From Pseudothauera nasutitermitis (GTDB lineage Bacteria > Pseudomonadota > Gammaproteobacteria > Burkholderiales > Rhodocyclaceae), in contig NZ_SSOC01000007.1 in assembly GCF_004801295.1 (NCBI RefSeq), positions 149,527 through 213,526 of the forward strand: a stretch of 64,000 nt of DNA. The letters are read 5' to 3'. Positions within the stretch are counted from its first letter, which is position 1, and every line of letters starts with the position of its first letter. The notes under the pieces were generated by a model. The model was not told the origin of the DNA and ran no database searches. It saw only the letters and a program-made list of their open reading frames with translations. Below, in pieces: positions 27,548-38,638 of this stretch. Made by a program: the position numbers and the translations under genes.

Positions 27548-28749
27548 TCCTCCCTCATTTCACCACCGGCCAGCAGCGTGGCCAGATGCTCCACGATCCG
27601 CCGCGCCAGTTCGTCCTTGGCAGCGCGCCCGAGCGGATAGCGGCCGTTGTCGTCGTACAGCACCACCTCGTTGTCGTCGGCGCCCAGCGCATCCTGCACC
27701 AGATTGCCGACCAGCATCGGCAGGCCCTTCGCCCGCCGCTTGCTTTCGGCGTAGGCATCCAGCTCGCGGCTCTCGGCGGCGAAGCCCACGCAGAACGGCG
27801 GATTCGGCAACGCGGCAACTTCGGCGAGGATGTCCGGATTGGGCGTCAACACCAGTTCCAGCCCCCCCTCTGCCTTCTTGATCTTGTGCTCGGCGCGCTG
27901 CTGCGGGCGGTAGTCGGCCACCGCGGCCACCCCGATGAACACCTCCGCGCCGGGCAGGGCGGCGAACACCGCATCGCGCATGTCCAGCGCGCCGCGCACG
28001 CTTACCCTGCGCACACCGGCCGGCGCCGGCAGCGCCACCGGTCCGCTCACCAGCACCACCTCCGCACCCGCGCGGGCCAGCGCGCGAGCCAGCGCATAGC
28101 CCATCTTGCCGGAACTCGAATTGGTGATGCCACGCACCGGATCGATGGCCTCGAAGGTCGGCCCCGCGGTCAGCACCACCTTGCGCCCCGCCATGATCTT
28201 GGGCTGGAACTGCGCCACCAGCGCCTCCAGCAGTTCCTCCGGCTCCAGCATGCGGCCCGGTCCAGTCTCGCCACAGGCCTGATCGCCCGCCGCCGGGCCG
28301 AACAGGGCCACCCCGTCGGCCTTCAGTTGCGCCACATTGCGCTGCGTGGCCGGGTTCTCCCACATCTGCCGGTTCATCGCCGGCGCCACCATCAGCGGGC
28401 ATTCGCGCGCCAGGCACAGCGTGGTCAGCAGATCGTCGGCCAGCCCATTGGCCAGCTTGGCGAGCAGGTCCGCCGAAGCCGGCGCCACCAGAATGCCGTC
28501 CGCACCGCGGGTCAGATCGATGTGCGCCATGTTGTTGTCCATGCGCGCGTCCCACAGATCGGACCAGACCGGCCGCCCCGACAGCGCCTGGAAGGTGACC
28601 GGCGTGACAAAACGTGCGCCGCCCTCGGTCAGCACCACATCGACCTCGGCACCGGCCTTGACCAGCAAGCGGGTCAGTTCGGCCGCCTTGTAGGCCGCCA
28701 CGCCACCGCTGACGCCCAGCACCAGTTTCCTGCCGTTGAGTTCATTCAT
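27544..28749 (-). CDS. coaBC: bifunctional phosphopantothenoylcysteine decarboxylase/synthase
   Basis: A 401-residue two-domain enzyme of coenzyme A synthesis. The N-terminal CoaC flavoprotein begins with [20 protein letters not shown] and has the active His in [12 protein letters not shown] and the [12 protein letters not shown] clamp. The C-terminal CoaB domain shows [20 protein letters not shown] followed by SSGKMG. The ATG at 28749 starts [12 protein letters not shown]; a longer version would run into radC's start region. First gene of the coaBC-dut-nudix operon, divergent from radC with 47 bases between. Confidence 0.97.
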   Translation of the reverse strand: MNELNGRKLVLGVSGGVAAYKAAELTRLLVKAGAEVDVVLTEGGARFVTPVTFQALSGRPVWSDLWDARMDNNMAHIDLTRGADGILVAPASADLLAKLANGLADDLLTTLCLARECPLMVAPAMNRQMWENPATQRNVAQLKADGVALFGPAAGDQACGETGPGRMLEPEELLEALVAQFQPKIMAGRKVVLTAGPTFEAIDPVRGITNSSSGKMGYALARALARAGAEVVLVSGPVALPAPAGVRRVSVRGALDMRDAVFAALPGAEVFIGVAAVADYRPQQRAEHKIKKAEGGLELVLTPNPDILAEVAALPNPPFCVGFAAESRELDAYAESKRRAKGLPMLVGNLVQDALGADDNEVVLYDDNGRYPLGRAAKDELARRIVEHLATLLAGGEMREE

Positions 28750-28796
28750 GACATTCGCGTTAAAATCAACATTCCATTCGAAGCGGGCACACACCC

Positions 28797-29474
28797 ATGG
28801 CAATCACCGACTGGCCAGCCGACGAACGCCCCCGCGAAAAACTGCTGGCGCGCGGCGCCCAGGCACTCAGCGATGCGGAACTGCTGGCGCTGTTCCTGCG
28901 CGTCGGCGTGCGCGGGCGCAGCGCGGTCGACCTCGGCCGCGACCTGCTGTCGCGCTTCGGCGGCCTCACCCGGCTGTGCGGTGCATCGGCAGCCGAATTC
29001 GTCGCCGTACCCGGCATGGGGCTGGCGAAGTATGCCCAACTGCAGGCGGTGATGGAACTGGCGCGCCGCGCCCTGATGGAAGAAATCAGCGCCCGCGACC
29101 TGTTCGACCATCCCGGCGCGGTGCGCGACTGGCTGCGTCTGCGCCTGGGCACCCTGCCGCATGAAGTGTTCACGGTCTTGCTGCTCGACACGCGCAACCA
29201 GCTCATCGATGCGGTCGAGCTCTTCCGCGGCACGCTGACGCATACCAGCGTGCATCCGCGCGAAGTCGTCAAACTCGCCCTGGCGCACAATGCGGCTGCG
29301 GTCATCCTTGCCCACAACCACCCGTCCGGCGTGGCCGAACCCAGCCCGGCCGACGAACGCCTCACCCGCGAACTCAAGGCCGCCCTGGCGCTGGTGGAGG
29401 TGCGCGTGCTGGACCATTTCGTGGTCACCGCGCACGCGACACCGCTATCCTTCGCCGAACGCGGCCTGCTGTAG
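28797..29474 (+). CDS. radC: RadC family DNA repair-associated protein (JAB domain)
   Basis: A 225-residue RadC protein. An N-terminal helix-hairpin-helix part ([20 protein letters not shown]) is followed by the MPN/JAB metalloprotease-like domain with [20 protein letters not shown], carrying the HxH and Asp metal ligands. The role in repair once proposed for E. coli RadC is disputed. Divergent from coaBC, as in many Gram-negative bacteria. It precedes rpmB-rpmG, again a common arrangement. Confidence 0.95.
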   Translation: MAITDWPADERPREKLLARGAQALSDAELLALFLRVGVRGRSAVDLGRDLLSRFGGLTRLCGASAAEFVAVPGMGLAKYAQLQAVMELARRALMEEISARDLFDHPGAVRDWLRLRLGTLPHEVFTVLLLDTRNQLIDAVELFRGTLTHTSVHPREVVKLALAHNAAAVILAHNHPSGVAEPSPADERLTRELKAALALVEVRVLDHFVVTAHATPLSFAERGLL

Positions 29475-29516
29475 GCCGCCGGGCACGCGGACAGCAGCCT
29501 TCGATCAATCAGGCAC

Positions 29517-29546
29517 TTGCGCAACCCCTCATTGATGGAGTATTCT
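29517..29546 (+). promoter_or_regulatory. candidate promoter of rpmB-rpmG
   Basis: TTGCGC and TATTCT separated by 18 bases, about 40 bases before the rpmB start. A moderate sigma-70 match. Confidence 0.45.
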
Positions 29547-29584
29547 CCAGGGCTTTTCGCAATCCGAATTCCCTGGAGCATCGT

Positions 29585-29821
29585 ATGGCTCGCGTCTGCC
29601 AAGTGACCGGTAAAGCACCGATGGTGGGAAATCATGTTTCCCACGCCAACAACAAAACCAAGCGCCGTTTCCTCCCCAACCTGCAGAACCGCCGGTTCTG
29701 GAGCGAGGCCGAGAACCGCTGGATCAGCCTGCGCGTTTCCAACGCCGGTCTGCGCACCATTGACAAGAAGGGCATCGACGAAGTCGTTGCCGAGCTTCGC
29801 GCCCGCGGCGAGAAGGTCTGA
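29585..29821 (+). CDS. rpmB: 50S ribosomal protein L28
   Basis: A 78-residue basic ribosomal protein. [20 protein letters not shown] and [20 protein letters not shown] are diagnostic of bacterial L28. The standard length is 77-78 residues. Forms the rpmB-rpmG operon with L33, 40 bases downstream. Confidence 0.98.
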   Translation: MARVCQVTGKAPMVGNHVSHANNKTKRRFLPNLQNRRFWSEAENRWISLRVSNAGLRTIDKKGIDEVVAELRARGEKV

Positions 29822-29861
29822 GGACGCCCTCGGACACGCCGCGCACTGAACGGAGAGCATC

Positions 29862-30029
29862 ATGGCAAAAGGCATTCGCGAAAAGATCAAGCTGGAATCC
29901 ACCGCCGGCACCGGTCATTTCTACACCACCTCGAAGAACAAGCGCACCACCCCGCAGAAGCTCGAGTTCAAGAAGTACGATCCGGTCGCGCGCAAGCACG
30001 TCCTGTACAAGGAAATCAAGCTGAAGTAG
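29862..30029 (+). CDS. rpmG: 50S ribosomal protein L33
   Basis: A 55-residue basic protein, [20 protein letters not shown] at the N-terminus and [19 protein letters not shown] at the end, identical in layout to L33. It has no CxxC pairs, so it is the zinc-free (C-minus) form. Start follows GGAGAG. It closes the rpmB operon and is followed by a strong terminator. Confidence 0.97.
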   Translation: MAKGIREKIKLESTAGTGHFYTTSKNKRTTPQKLEFKKYDPVARKHVLYKEIKLK

Positions 30030-30067
30030 CCGGTCCGCCCCACACACGGGGCACTCGCTCCAGAAAG

Positions 30068-30104
30068 CAAGAGGCCGTCGGAAAACCGACGGCCTCTTGT
30101 CTTT
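30068..30104 (+). terminator. terminator of rpmB-rpmG (bidirectional)
   Basis: Fourteen-base perfect stem CAAGAGGCCGTCGG / CCGACGGCCTCTTG with an AAAA loop followed by TCTTT. Convergent cold-shock gene ends 59 bases further on. Confidence 0.9.
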
Positions 30105-30157
30105 GGAAACCGTACTCGACAACTGGCTGGCTGCGGTACGGCCCTCCGCGGCGGGTC

Positions 30158-30361
30158 TTAGGCCCGCTGGATGTTCGACGCCTGCTTGCCCTTCGGGCCC
30201 TGCGTGACTTCGAAGCTCACCTTTTCGCCTTCCTTCAGGGTCTTGAAGCCACCCATGTTGATCGCCGAAAAGTGCGCGAAGAGGTCTTCGCTACCATCAT
30301 CCGGGGTGATGAAGCCGAACCCCTTGGCGTCGTTGAACCATTTAACAGTGCCAGTTGCCAT
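30158..30361 (-). CDS. cold-shock protein, CspA family
   Basis: A 67-residue single-stranded nucleic-acid-binding beta-barrel. [20 protein letters not shown] has RNP1 (KGFGFI), and DLFAHFSAI is RNP2. The typical end [13 protein letters not shown] is present. The start is at 30361. A good promoter lies about 175 bases upstream, leaving a long leader like that of E. coli cspA, so temperature-dependent control of mRNA structure is possible. Confidence 0.97.
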   Translation of the reverse strand: MATGTVKWFNDAKGFGFITPDDGSEDLFAHFSAINMGGFKTLKEGEKVSFEVTQGPKGKQASNIQRA

Positions 30362-30542
30362 ATTGCGTAGATCCTTCAAGTGTGCACAAAACGGGCCGGA
30401 AAACCCGGCGAGCATGTCGATGCGAAGGAAGCGGAACCGGCACTGCCGCAGCGGATAATCCGACGCGCCCCTTCCTCCCGACCGCCCTGGCGGCCCGGCG
30501 GAAAGAGCCGGCGCGTTGCTCTTTGCACGACATACGAAAGTG

Positions 30543-30571
30543 CTTTTACGCAACTGGCGGCATAGCGTCAA
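30543..30571 (-). promoter_or_regulatory. sigma-70 promoter of the cold-shock gene
   Basis: On the minus strand TTGACG (30571-30566), 17 bases, TAAAAG (30548-30543). Transcription would begin near 30536, about 175 bases before the start codon. Confidence 0.55.
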
Positions 30572-30780
30572 GCACTTTCCCCCGTATTCCACTCATCATT
30601 CCCTGCCAGGTGTGGCATACGCACGCCTGCGCGCCGCCAGCCCGACCACCCTTGGCACGGGAATGGCTTGCAGTCCGGGGAAACGTCCGCATTTACCGAC
30701 TGAAGCCGGCATCCGCGGGCGGCTCCGGAACTGTTGTATTTCGGCACGACAAGCGGCTGAAAACCCGGCCGGCGGCGTTG

Positions 30781-30808
30781 TTGCACTCTGCTTCGACTTG
30801 ATTAGAAT
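30781..30808 (+). promoter_or_regulatory. candidate promoter directly in front of clpS
   Basis: TTGCAC (30781-30786), 16 bases, TAGAAT (30803-30808). The expected transcription start is only one or two bases before the ATG at 30816, so a transcript from it would be leaderless. Confidence 0.4.
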
Positions 30809-30815
30809 GGGTCTC

Positions 30816-31124
30816 ATGGCCACGCACAAGCAGGACGAGTCTCTACTCGAAGCGGAGCGCACACGCACCAAGCCTCCGCCGTTATACAAGGTGTTGCTGC
30901 TCAACGACGACTTCACGCCGATGGATTTCGTCGTCGTCGTGCTGCAGAAATTTTTCGGTATGGACCGCGAACGTGCCACGCGGGTCATGCTCCAAGTCCA
31001 CAGAGAAGGCATGGGGGTATGCGGCGTCTTCCCGAGAGACATCGCCTCGACCAAGGTGGAACAGGTCGTCGCCTATGCAAGGCAACACCAGCACCCGCTG
31101 GCGTGCGTGATGGAGGAAAACTGA
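30816..31124 (+). CDS. clpS: ATP-dependent Clp protease adaptor ClpS
   Basis: A 102-residue adaptor that delivers N-degron substrates to ClpAP. The core [20 protein letters not shown] and the N-degron pocket residues (LNDD, and [17 protein letters not shown]) are conserved. The flexible N-terminus of about 25 residues is needed for delivery. ATG 30816 is chosen; an ATG three codons upstream is possible. The clpA start adjoins its stop directly (TGA-ATG), so the two form one operon. No Shine-Dalgarno sequence is visible. Confidence 0.95.
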   Translation: MATHKQDESLLEAERTRTKPPPLYKVLLLNDDFTPMDFVVVVLQKFFGMDRERATRVMLQVHREGMGVCGVFPRDIASTKVEQVVAYARQHQHPLACVMEEN

Positions 31125-33398
<2,274 letters not shown>

Positions 33399-33539
33399 TT
33401 CCGGCCTCTCCTTCCGGCCACGGCCCCGCGCGGGAGCCGTGGCCGTTTTGCTTTCCACCCGTCCCGCAGACATGGCCCGGCATGCCGCGCTCGTTTATGA
33501 TCGTCCGGTCATCGCGAATCTCTCGGCAAGGAGCGCCTC

Positions 33540-34019
33540 ATGGATATTCATACCGCAGATCTGTGCGACGAACATGGCGACCGGGTCAGCGTCGCCACCC
33601 CGATGTTCCGCAGCTTTGGCGGACGCCGCGCGTTCGGCGGGCCGATCCGCACGCTGAAACTGTTCGAGGACAACTCGCTGGTGCGCAAGGCGCTCGCCTC
33701 TCCCGGCAACGGACACGTCCTGGTCATCGACGGTGGCGGCTCGCTGCGCTGCGCGCTGGTCGGCGACCAGCTCGCCGAACTCGGGGTCGCCAACGGCTGG
33801 GCCGGCGTTCTGGTGTATGGCTGCATTCGTGATGCGCGCGCCATCGGCGGCATGGACATCGGCGTGTTCGCGCTCGGCACCCACCCCTGCAAGACGGTCA
33901 AGCGTGACATCGGCGATGCCGACGTACCGGTGCACTTCGGCGGCGTCACCTTCACGCCCGGCCAGTTCGTGTACGCCGACGAAGACGGCGTGATCGTCTC
34001 CCCCACCGCACTGCTCTGA
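33540..34019 (+). CDS. rraA: ribonuclease E activity regulator RraA family protein
   Basis: A 159-residue trimeric RraA-like protein. GHVLVIDGGGSLRCALVGDQ, GVLVYGCIRDARAIGGMDIG and the end PGQFVYADEDGVIVSPTALL are family hallmarks. RraA binds RNase E and slows RNA decay in E. coli; close relatives are HMG/oxaloacetate aldolases. After the RD pair the acidic residue typical of aldolases is absent (RDARA), which favours a regulator role over an aldolase. Start ATG follows AAGGAG. Confidence 0.88.
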   Translation: MDIHTADLCDEHGDRVSVATPMFRSFGGRRAFGGPIRTLKLFEDNSLVRKALASPGNGHVLVIDGGGSLRCALVGDQLAELGVANGWAGVLVYGCIRDARAIGGMDIGVFALGTHPCKTVKRDIGDADVPVHFGGVTFTPGQFVYADEDGVIVSPTALL

Positions 34020-34417
34020 AGCCCCCGAGCCGCCACGCCGCGGCCCCTCCGGCAAGGCCGCCCGCCGCCTCCGTGCGATGGGCGGCCTTGCCATGTTGAC
34101 GGCCACGGGTCGAAGGTGCCGCTGTATCCGCCCATGTGCGCATGCAGCATGCACAGGCCACTTTCCATTTCACCAGGCCAATTTTAATTTCACATCCCAA
34201 AACAAAATTTTTAATACGTTGTTTGATTTGAAGAAAATTTTTTCTTATATCTTATATAAGACATATTGCTGCCCTGCAGGATGCTCCCTATACTTCTTCA
34301 CGTCCGGCGCACTTTTCCGCCCTCGCCGACACGGCAGCGGAACCGTTCAGCCCGGTGGGTCCGGCGCCCGGTGAACTGGGCCGCCCTCGTACACCAACAC
34401 TGAAAGAAGGAAGCATC
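34020..34417. promoter_or_regulatory. AT-rich upstream region of isocitrate lyase
   Basis: 398 bases without a gene. The left part ends with the rraA terminator; 34160-34275 is strikingly AT-rich. It holds TTGATT-like and TATATC/TATAAG hexamers (34223-34260) as possible promoter elements and the 12-mer AAAACAAAATTT (34199-34210) shared with the region upstream of the stress protein gene. Likely carries the aceA promoter and regulator sites. Confidence 0.5.
34051..34092 (+). terminator. hairpin downstream of rraA
   Basis: Thirteen-base perfect stem GGCAAGGCCGCCC / GGGCGGCCTTGCC with a 16-base loop. The T run afterwards is weak. Confidence 0.55.
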
Positions 34418-35731
34418 ATGACCCTGACCCGCGAACAGCAAATCGCCGCCCTCGAAAAAGACTGGGCCGAAAACCCCCGCTGGAAGAACGTCAAGCGCGG
34501 CTACGCCGCCGCCGACGTCGTCCGCCTGCGCGGCAGCCTGCAGCCGGAATACACCCTGGCCCAGCGCGGCGCCAAGGTGCTGTGGGAGAAGGTCAATGGC
34601 GGCGCCAAGAAGGGCTACGTGAATGCCTTCGGCGCGATCACCGCCGGCCAGGCCATGCAGCAGGCCAAGGCCGGCCTGGAAGCCGTGTATCTGTCCGGCT
34701 GGCAGGTCGCCGCCGACGGCAACACCTCCGAAACCATGTACCCGGACCAGTCGCTGTACGCCTACGACTCGGTGCCGACCATGGTCCGCCGCATCAACAA
34801 CACTTTCAAGCGCGCCGACGAAATCCAGTGGTCGCGCGGCATCAACCCGGGCGACAAGGAATTCGTCGACTACTTCCTGCCCATCGTTGCGGATGCCGAA
34901 GCCGGCTTCGGCGGCGTGCTGAACGCCTTCGAACTGATGAAGAACATGATCGCCGCCGGCGCCGCCGGGGTGCACTTCGAAGACCAGCTCGCCGCGGTGA
35001 AGAAGTGTGGCCACATGGGCGGCAAGGTGCTCGTGCCGACCCAGGAAGCCGTCGAGAAGCTGCTGGCCGCACGCTTCGCCGCCGACGTGATGGGCGTGCC
35101 CACGCTGATCCTCGCCCGCACCGATGCCGAGGCCGCCAATCTGATCACCTCGGACCACGACGCCAACGACAAACCCTTCCTCACCGGCGAACGCACGCAG
35201 GAAGGCTTCTACCGCGTCAAGAACGGTCTGGAGCAGGCCATCAGCCGCGGCGTGGCCTACGCCCCGTACGCCGATCTGGTGTGGTGCGAAACCGGCACCC
35301 CGGACTTGGGCTTCGCCCGCGAGTTCGCCCAGGCCGTGCATGCCACCAGCCCCGGCAAGCTGCTGTCCTACAACTGCTCGCCGTCGTTCAACTGGAAGAA
35401 GAACCTGGATGACAAGACCATCGCCAAGTTCCAGGACGAACTCTCCGCGCTGGGCTACAAGTACCAGTTCATCACCCTGGCGGGCATCCACGTGAATTGG
35501 TTCAACACCTTCCAGTTTGCCCACGCCTATGCCCGCGGCGAAGGCATGAAGCACTACGTGGAAATGGTCCAGGAGCCGGAATTCAAGGCGCGCGAACAGG
35601 GCTACACCTTCGTGTCGCATCAGCAGGAAGTCGGCGCCGGCTACTTCGACGACGTCACCACGGTGATCCAGGGCGGCTCCTCCAGCGTGAAGGCGCTCAC
35701 CGGCTCCACCGAGGAAGAGCAGTTCCACTGA
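34418..35731 (+). CDS. aceA: isocitrate lyase
   Basis: A 437-residue enzyme splitting isocitrate to glyoxylate and succinate, the first step of the glyoxylate shunt used on acetate and fatty acids. The catalytic signature KKCGHMGGKVL is present, with INNTFKRADEIQWSRGI and YNCSPSFNWKKNLDD. Start follows GAAAGAAGGAAGC. The upstream region is unusually AT-rich. No malate synthase gene is adjacent, so it must lie elsewhere. Confidence 0.98.
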   Translation: MTLTREQQIAALEKDWAENPRWKNVKRGYAAADVVRLRGSLQPEYTLAQRGAKVLWEKVNGGAKKGYVNAFGAITAGQAMQQAKAGLEAVYLSGWQVAADGNTSETMYPDQSLYAYDSVPTMVRRINNTFKRADEIQWSRGINPGDKEFVDYFLPIVADAEAGFGGVLNAFELMKNMIAAGAAGVHFEDQLAAVKKCGHMGGKVLVPTQEAVEKLLAARFAADVMGVPTLILARTDAEAANLITSDHDANDKPFLTGERTQEGFYRVKNGLEQAISRGVAYAPYADLVWCETGTPDLGFAREFAQAVHATSPGKLLSYNCSPSFNWKKNLDDKTIAKFQDELSALGYKYQFITLAGIHVNWFNTFQFAHAYARGEGMKHYVEMVQEPEFKAREQGYTFVSHQQEVGAGYFDDVTTVIQGGSSSVKALTGSTEEEQFH

Positions 35732-35776
35732 GTCGAATCCCGACTCCGCGTCGCGCCATCCGGCGCGGCGCAAACA

Positions 35777-35810
35777 AACGGGCCACCGCATGCGGTGGCC
35801 CGTTGTCTTT
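35777..35810 (+). terminator. bidirectional terminator between aceA and the Spy-like gene
   Basis: A 28-base perfect palindrome AACGGGCCACCGCA / TGCGGTGGCCCGTT followed by GTCTTT; convergent genes on both sides. Confidence 0.85.
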
Positions 35811-35824
35811 CCGAAAGGGAGTGC

Positions 35825-36337
35825 TCAGCAGCGCCCCGGGGCCTTGCGGCCACCGTCGCGCGGCCCCATGCGATGCCCATCGCGCGCTCGCGGACCGAAA
35901 TCGGCGTCGAAAACCTTCTTCTGCGCATCGGACAGCTGCGCGTAGAAGCGCTCGACCGCCTTGCGGGTTTCGCCCAGTTCGGCCAGGCGCAGCTTGCCAG
36001 CCTCTTCCTGGCGCTGCAGACGCTCGACGGCGGTCTTCGGCGCCTCCTGCTTCGCGCGCTGGCCGAATTCCTCAGCGGCGCGGGCGGTACGCGCGTTGAG
36101 CGCGCTCTTGAACTCGTTCCAGGCCGGTTGCTGCTGGGCGGTCAGTGCCAGGGCCAGCTCCAGACGGGCCAGGCGCAGTTCGGCATGCTCGGCGAAGCGT
36201 TCCGGGGCCATGCGATGGACGCCAGGCTTGTCGCCGCGCGGGCCGCGCTCGCTGTCCTGCGCGAACGCGCCGGTCACCCAGACGCCATGGACGGCAATGA
36301 CGGTGGCGGCAATCGCGGGTTTGATCCAGGTCTTCAT
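35825..36337 (-). CDS. Spy/CpxP-like periplasmic LTXXQ-motif protein
   Basis: A 170-residue exported protein with signal peptide WIKPAIAATVIAVHGVWVTG AFAQ. The motif LTAQQQPAW (LTXXQ) and the helical, charged middle (QRQEEAGKLRLAELGETRKA) match the Spy/CpxP family of envelope chaperones and stress sensors. The C-terminal region is rich in Arg and Gly and repeats near DFGPRARDGH. The gene is divergent from a two-component regulator (36534), suggesting possible control by that system. Confidence 0.8.
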   Translation of the reverse strand: MKTWIKPAIAATVIAVHGVWVTGAFAQDSERGPRGDKPGVHRMAPERFAEHAELRLARLELALALTAQQQPAWNEFKSALNARTARAAEEFGQRAKQEAPKTAVERLQRQEEAGKLRLAELGETRKAVERFYAQLSDAQKKVFDADFGPRARDGHRMGPRDGGRKAPGRC

Positions 36338-36533
36338 GTTGTGCTCCTTGTCTCGGTTGTGGTTCGCTGCGCCCGACTCCGTGGGCGACGGGGCCATTAC
36401 ACCAGCGCGATGTAAGCCGCATTTGTCCGCAACCACCCGCTTTGCAGCCTGATGTCTCGCAGCCCGGTACAGATACGCTGGGATACAAAGCTGCAGGTCC
36501 GAACGCTTAAGATGCGGGCCAAGGAGAAACGCC

Positions 36534-37298
36534 ATGAGCAATTCGCAAGACCACGTGCTGATCGTCGATGACGACCGCGAAATCCGCGGCCTGCTCGCCG
36601 ACTACCTGGAAAAGCAGGGCCTGCGCTGCACCACCGCCGCCGACGGGCGCGAGATGAAGAGCGCGCTGGAGCGCCACCGCGTCGACCTGATCGTGCTCGA
36701 CCTGATGATGCCCGGCGAGGACGGCCTGACCCTGTGCCGCAACCTGCGCGCGGCCGGCGGCCCGCAGGCCAACACGCCCATCCTGATGCTGACCGCGCGC
36801 GGCGAGGACATGGACCGCATCGTCGGCCTGGAGATGGGCGCCGACGACTACCTTGCCAAGCCTTTCGTGCCGCGCGAACTGTACGCGCGCATCCGCGCCA
36901 TCCTGCGCCGCGCGCGCGCCCTGCCGCCCAATCTGGATGCCGCGCCGCCGGCCAACGCGCGCGAGCTGCATTTCGCCCAGTGGCGGCTGGACACGGTGAA
37001 CCGCCATCTGCTCGACGGCGCGGGCACCGTGGTGCCGCTGTCCGGCGCGGAGTACCGCATGCTCGGCGTGTTCCTCGCCCATCCGCAGCGCGTGCTCAGC
37101 CGCGACCAATTGATGGAACTCACCCAGGGCCGCGAGGCCGACGTGTTCGACCGTTCCATCGACCTGCTGGTCAGCCGCCTGCGCCAGCGCCTGGGCGACA
37201 ACGCGCGCGAACCAGCGATCATCAAGACCGTACGCAACGAAGGCTATGTGCTGGCCAGCGAGGTCACCCCGGTCGGTCAGGGTGGAGCCGCACGATGA
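36534..37298 (+). CDS. OmpR-family response regulator
   Basis: A 254-residue transcription factor with an N-terminal receiver domain (VDDDREIRGLLADYLEKQGL; phosphoacceptor Asp in LIVLDLMMPGEDG; Lys in YLAKPF) and a C-terminal winged-helix domain (SRDQLMELTQGREADVFDRS, IIKTVRNEGYVL). The gene is followed by its histidine kinase through an ATGA overlap. The layout resembles OmpR/EnvZ. Targets are unknown; the Spy-like gene upstream is divergent, so regulation of it is plausible. Confidence 0.95.
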   Translation: MSNSQDHVLIVDDDREIRGLLADYLEKQGLRCTTAADGREMKSALERHRVDLIVLDLMMPGEDGLTLCRNLRAAGGPQANTPILMLTARGEDMDRIVGLEMGADDYLAKPFVPRELYARIRAILRRARALPPNLDAAPPANARELHFAQWRLDTVNRHLLDGAGTVVPLSGAEYRMLGVFLAHPQRVLSRDQLMELTQGREADVFDRSIDLLVSRLRQRLGDNAREPAIIKTVRNEGYVLASEVTPVGQGGAAR

Positions 37299-38629
37299 GG
37301 CTGCGCCTGCCCTGGCCGCGCAGCCTGTTCGCGCGCCTGATGCTGATCTGGCTGATCGGCATCGCGCTGGTGCTGGCGGTCAGCCTGGCGCTGTTCATCG
37401 GCGAGCGCGACCGCGTCGGTCGCGATGCGCTGTTCGAAGGTATCGCGCAGGAAATCGCCGCCACCGCCGAAGTGCTCGACCGTCTCGCCCCGCGCGAACG
37501 CGAACGCTGGATCGACGAACTGGGCCGGCGCCGCCTGCGCCTGACCCTGCGCCCGCTGCCCGATCATGTCCGCCCCGCGCCGCTCAATCACCCCCTGCTG
37601 CCGGCGCTGCGCGCGGCCATGCCGGAACGCGCGGCCGCGCTGTACCTCCATCCGCGCGGTGACGGCCCGCACGGCGTGCTGCTCGCGCGCGTCAACCTGG
37701 CGGACGGCAGCCCGCTGGCGGTACGCCTGCCCAATCTGCCCCCCGCTCCGGAACTGCCCGCGCCGCCGCCCGGCCGCCTGCTCGCCGCGTTGGCCGCGCT
37801 GGTCGGCGGCGTGCTGCTGCTCACCTGGCTGGCCGTGCGCATCGCCACCCGCCCGCTGTCGCGCATGGCCGAGGCCGCCCGCCGGCTGGGCGAGGAACCC
37901 GAACGCGCGCCGCCGCTCGACCCGCGCGGCCCCACCGAGGTCGCCCAGGCCGCCGCCGCGTTCAACCAGATGCAGTCGCGCGTGCGCGAGCACGTCGCCG
38001 AGCGCACGCGCATTCTCGCGGCCATCTCGCACGATCTGCAGACGCCGATCACCCGCCTGCGCCTGCGCGCCGAACTGCTCGACGACGACAATCTGCGCGC
38101 GCGCTTCCAGTCCGATCTGGACGCCATGCAGGCGCTGGTGCGCGAAGGCCTGGACTACGCCCGCAGCATGGACGACGCTACGCCGGCACAGCCGGTGGAT
38201 CTCAATGGCCTGCTGGAAGCGCTGTGCGACGACGCGGCCGACATGGGGTGGACCGTGCGCGTGCACGGGCAGGCCACCGCCCCCTGCCCCGCGCGCCCGG
38301 GCGCCTTGCGCCGCGCACTGTGGAATCTGCTCGAAAACGGGGTTAAGTTCGGCGAACGGGTGGAGATCAACCTCAGCGAAGACGCTTCGAACATCCACCT
38401 GCGCGTGCGCGATCATGGCCCCGGCCTGCCGCCGGAAGAACTGGAAAAGGTCTTCGAACCCTTCTACCGTACCGAGGCTTCGCGCAACCGCGAAACCGGC
38501 GGCACCGGCCTGGGGCTGGCCATCGCGCGCAACCTGCTGCGCGCCCAGGGTGGCGACGTCGCCCTGGCCAACCATCCGCAAGGCGGCCTGCAGGCCACCG
38601 TGACCCTGCCACGCCAGGCACGCGGTTGA
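37295..38629 (+). CDS. sensor histidine kinase (EnvZ-like)
   Basis: A 444-residue kinase. One membrane segment (LFARLMLIWLIGIALVLAVS) and a second (LLAALAALVGGVLLLTWLAV) flank a periplasmic domain of about 130 residues; a HAMP linker and H box AISHDLQTPITRLRLRAELL follow, then the N box NLLENGVKF, G1 DHGPGLP and G2 GGTGLGL. All catalytic motifs are intact. The start overlaps the stop of the response regulator gene (ATGA). Confidence 0.95.
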   Translation: MRLRLPWPRSLFARLMLIWLIGIALVLAVSLALFIGERDRVGRDALFEGIAQEIAATAEVLDRLAPRERERWIDELGRRRLRLTLRPLPDHVRPAPLNHPLLPALRAAMPERAAALYLHPRGDGPHGVLLARVNLADGSPLAVRLPNLPPAPELPAPPPGRLLAALAALVGGVLLLTWLAVRIATRPLSRMAEAARRLGEEPERAPPLDPRGPTEVAQAAAAFNQMQSRVREHVAERTRILAAISHDLQTPITRLRLRAELLDDDNLRARFQSDLDAMQALVREGLDYARSMDDATPAQPVDLNGLLEALCDDAADMGWTVRVHGQATAPCPARPGALRRALWNLLENGVKFGERVEINLSEDASNIHLRVRDHGPGLPPEELEKVFEPFYRTEASRNRETGGTGLGLAIARNLLRAQGGDVALANHPQGGLQATVTLPRQARG

Positions 38630-38638
38630 GAACCCCGT

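Larger units (their letters stand above)
30362..30815. other. cold-shock leader and clpS upstream region
   Basis: 454 bases without a convincing gene. The left part should be the csp 5' leader (to about 30536), the right part holds the csp promoter and the region upstream of clpS. A 48-base stretch at 30490-30600 contains the csp promoter. Confidence 0.5.
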
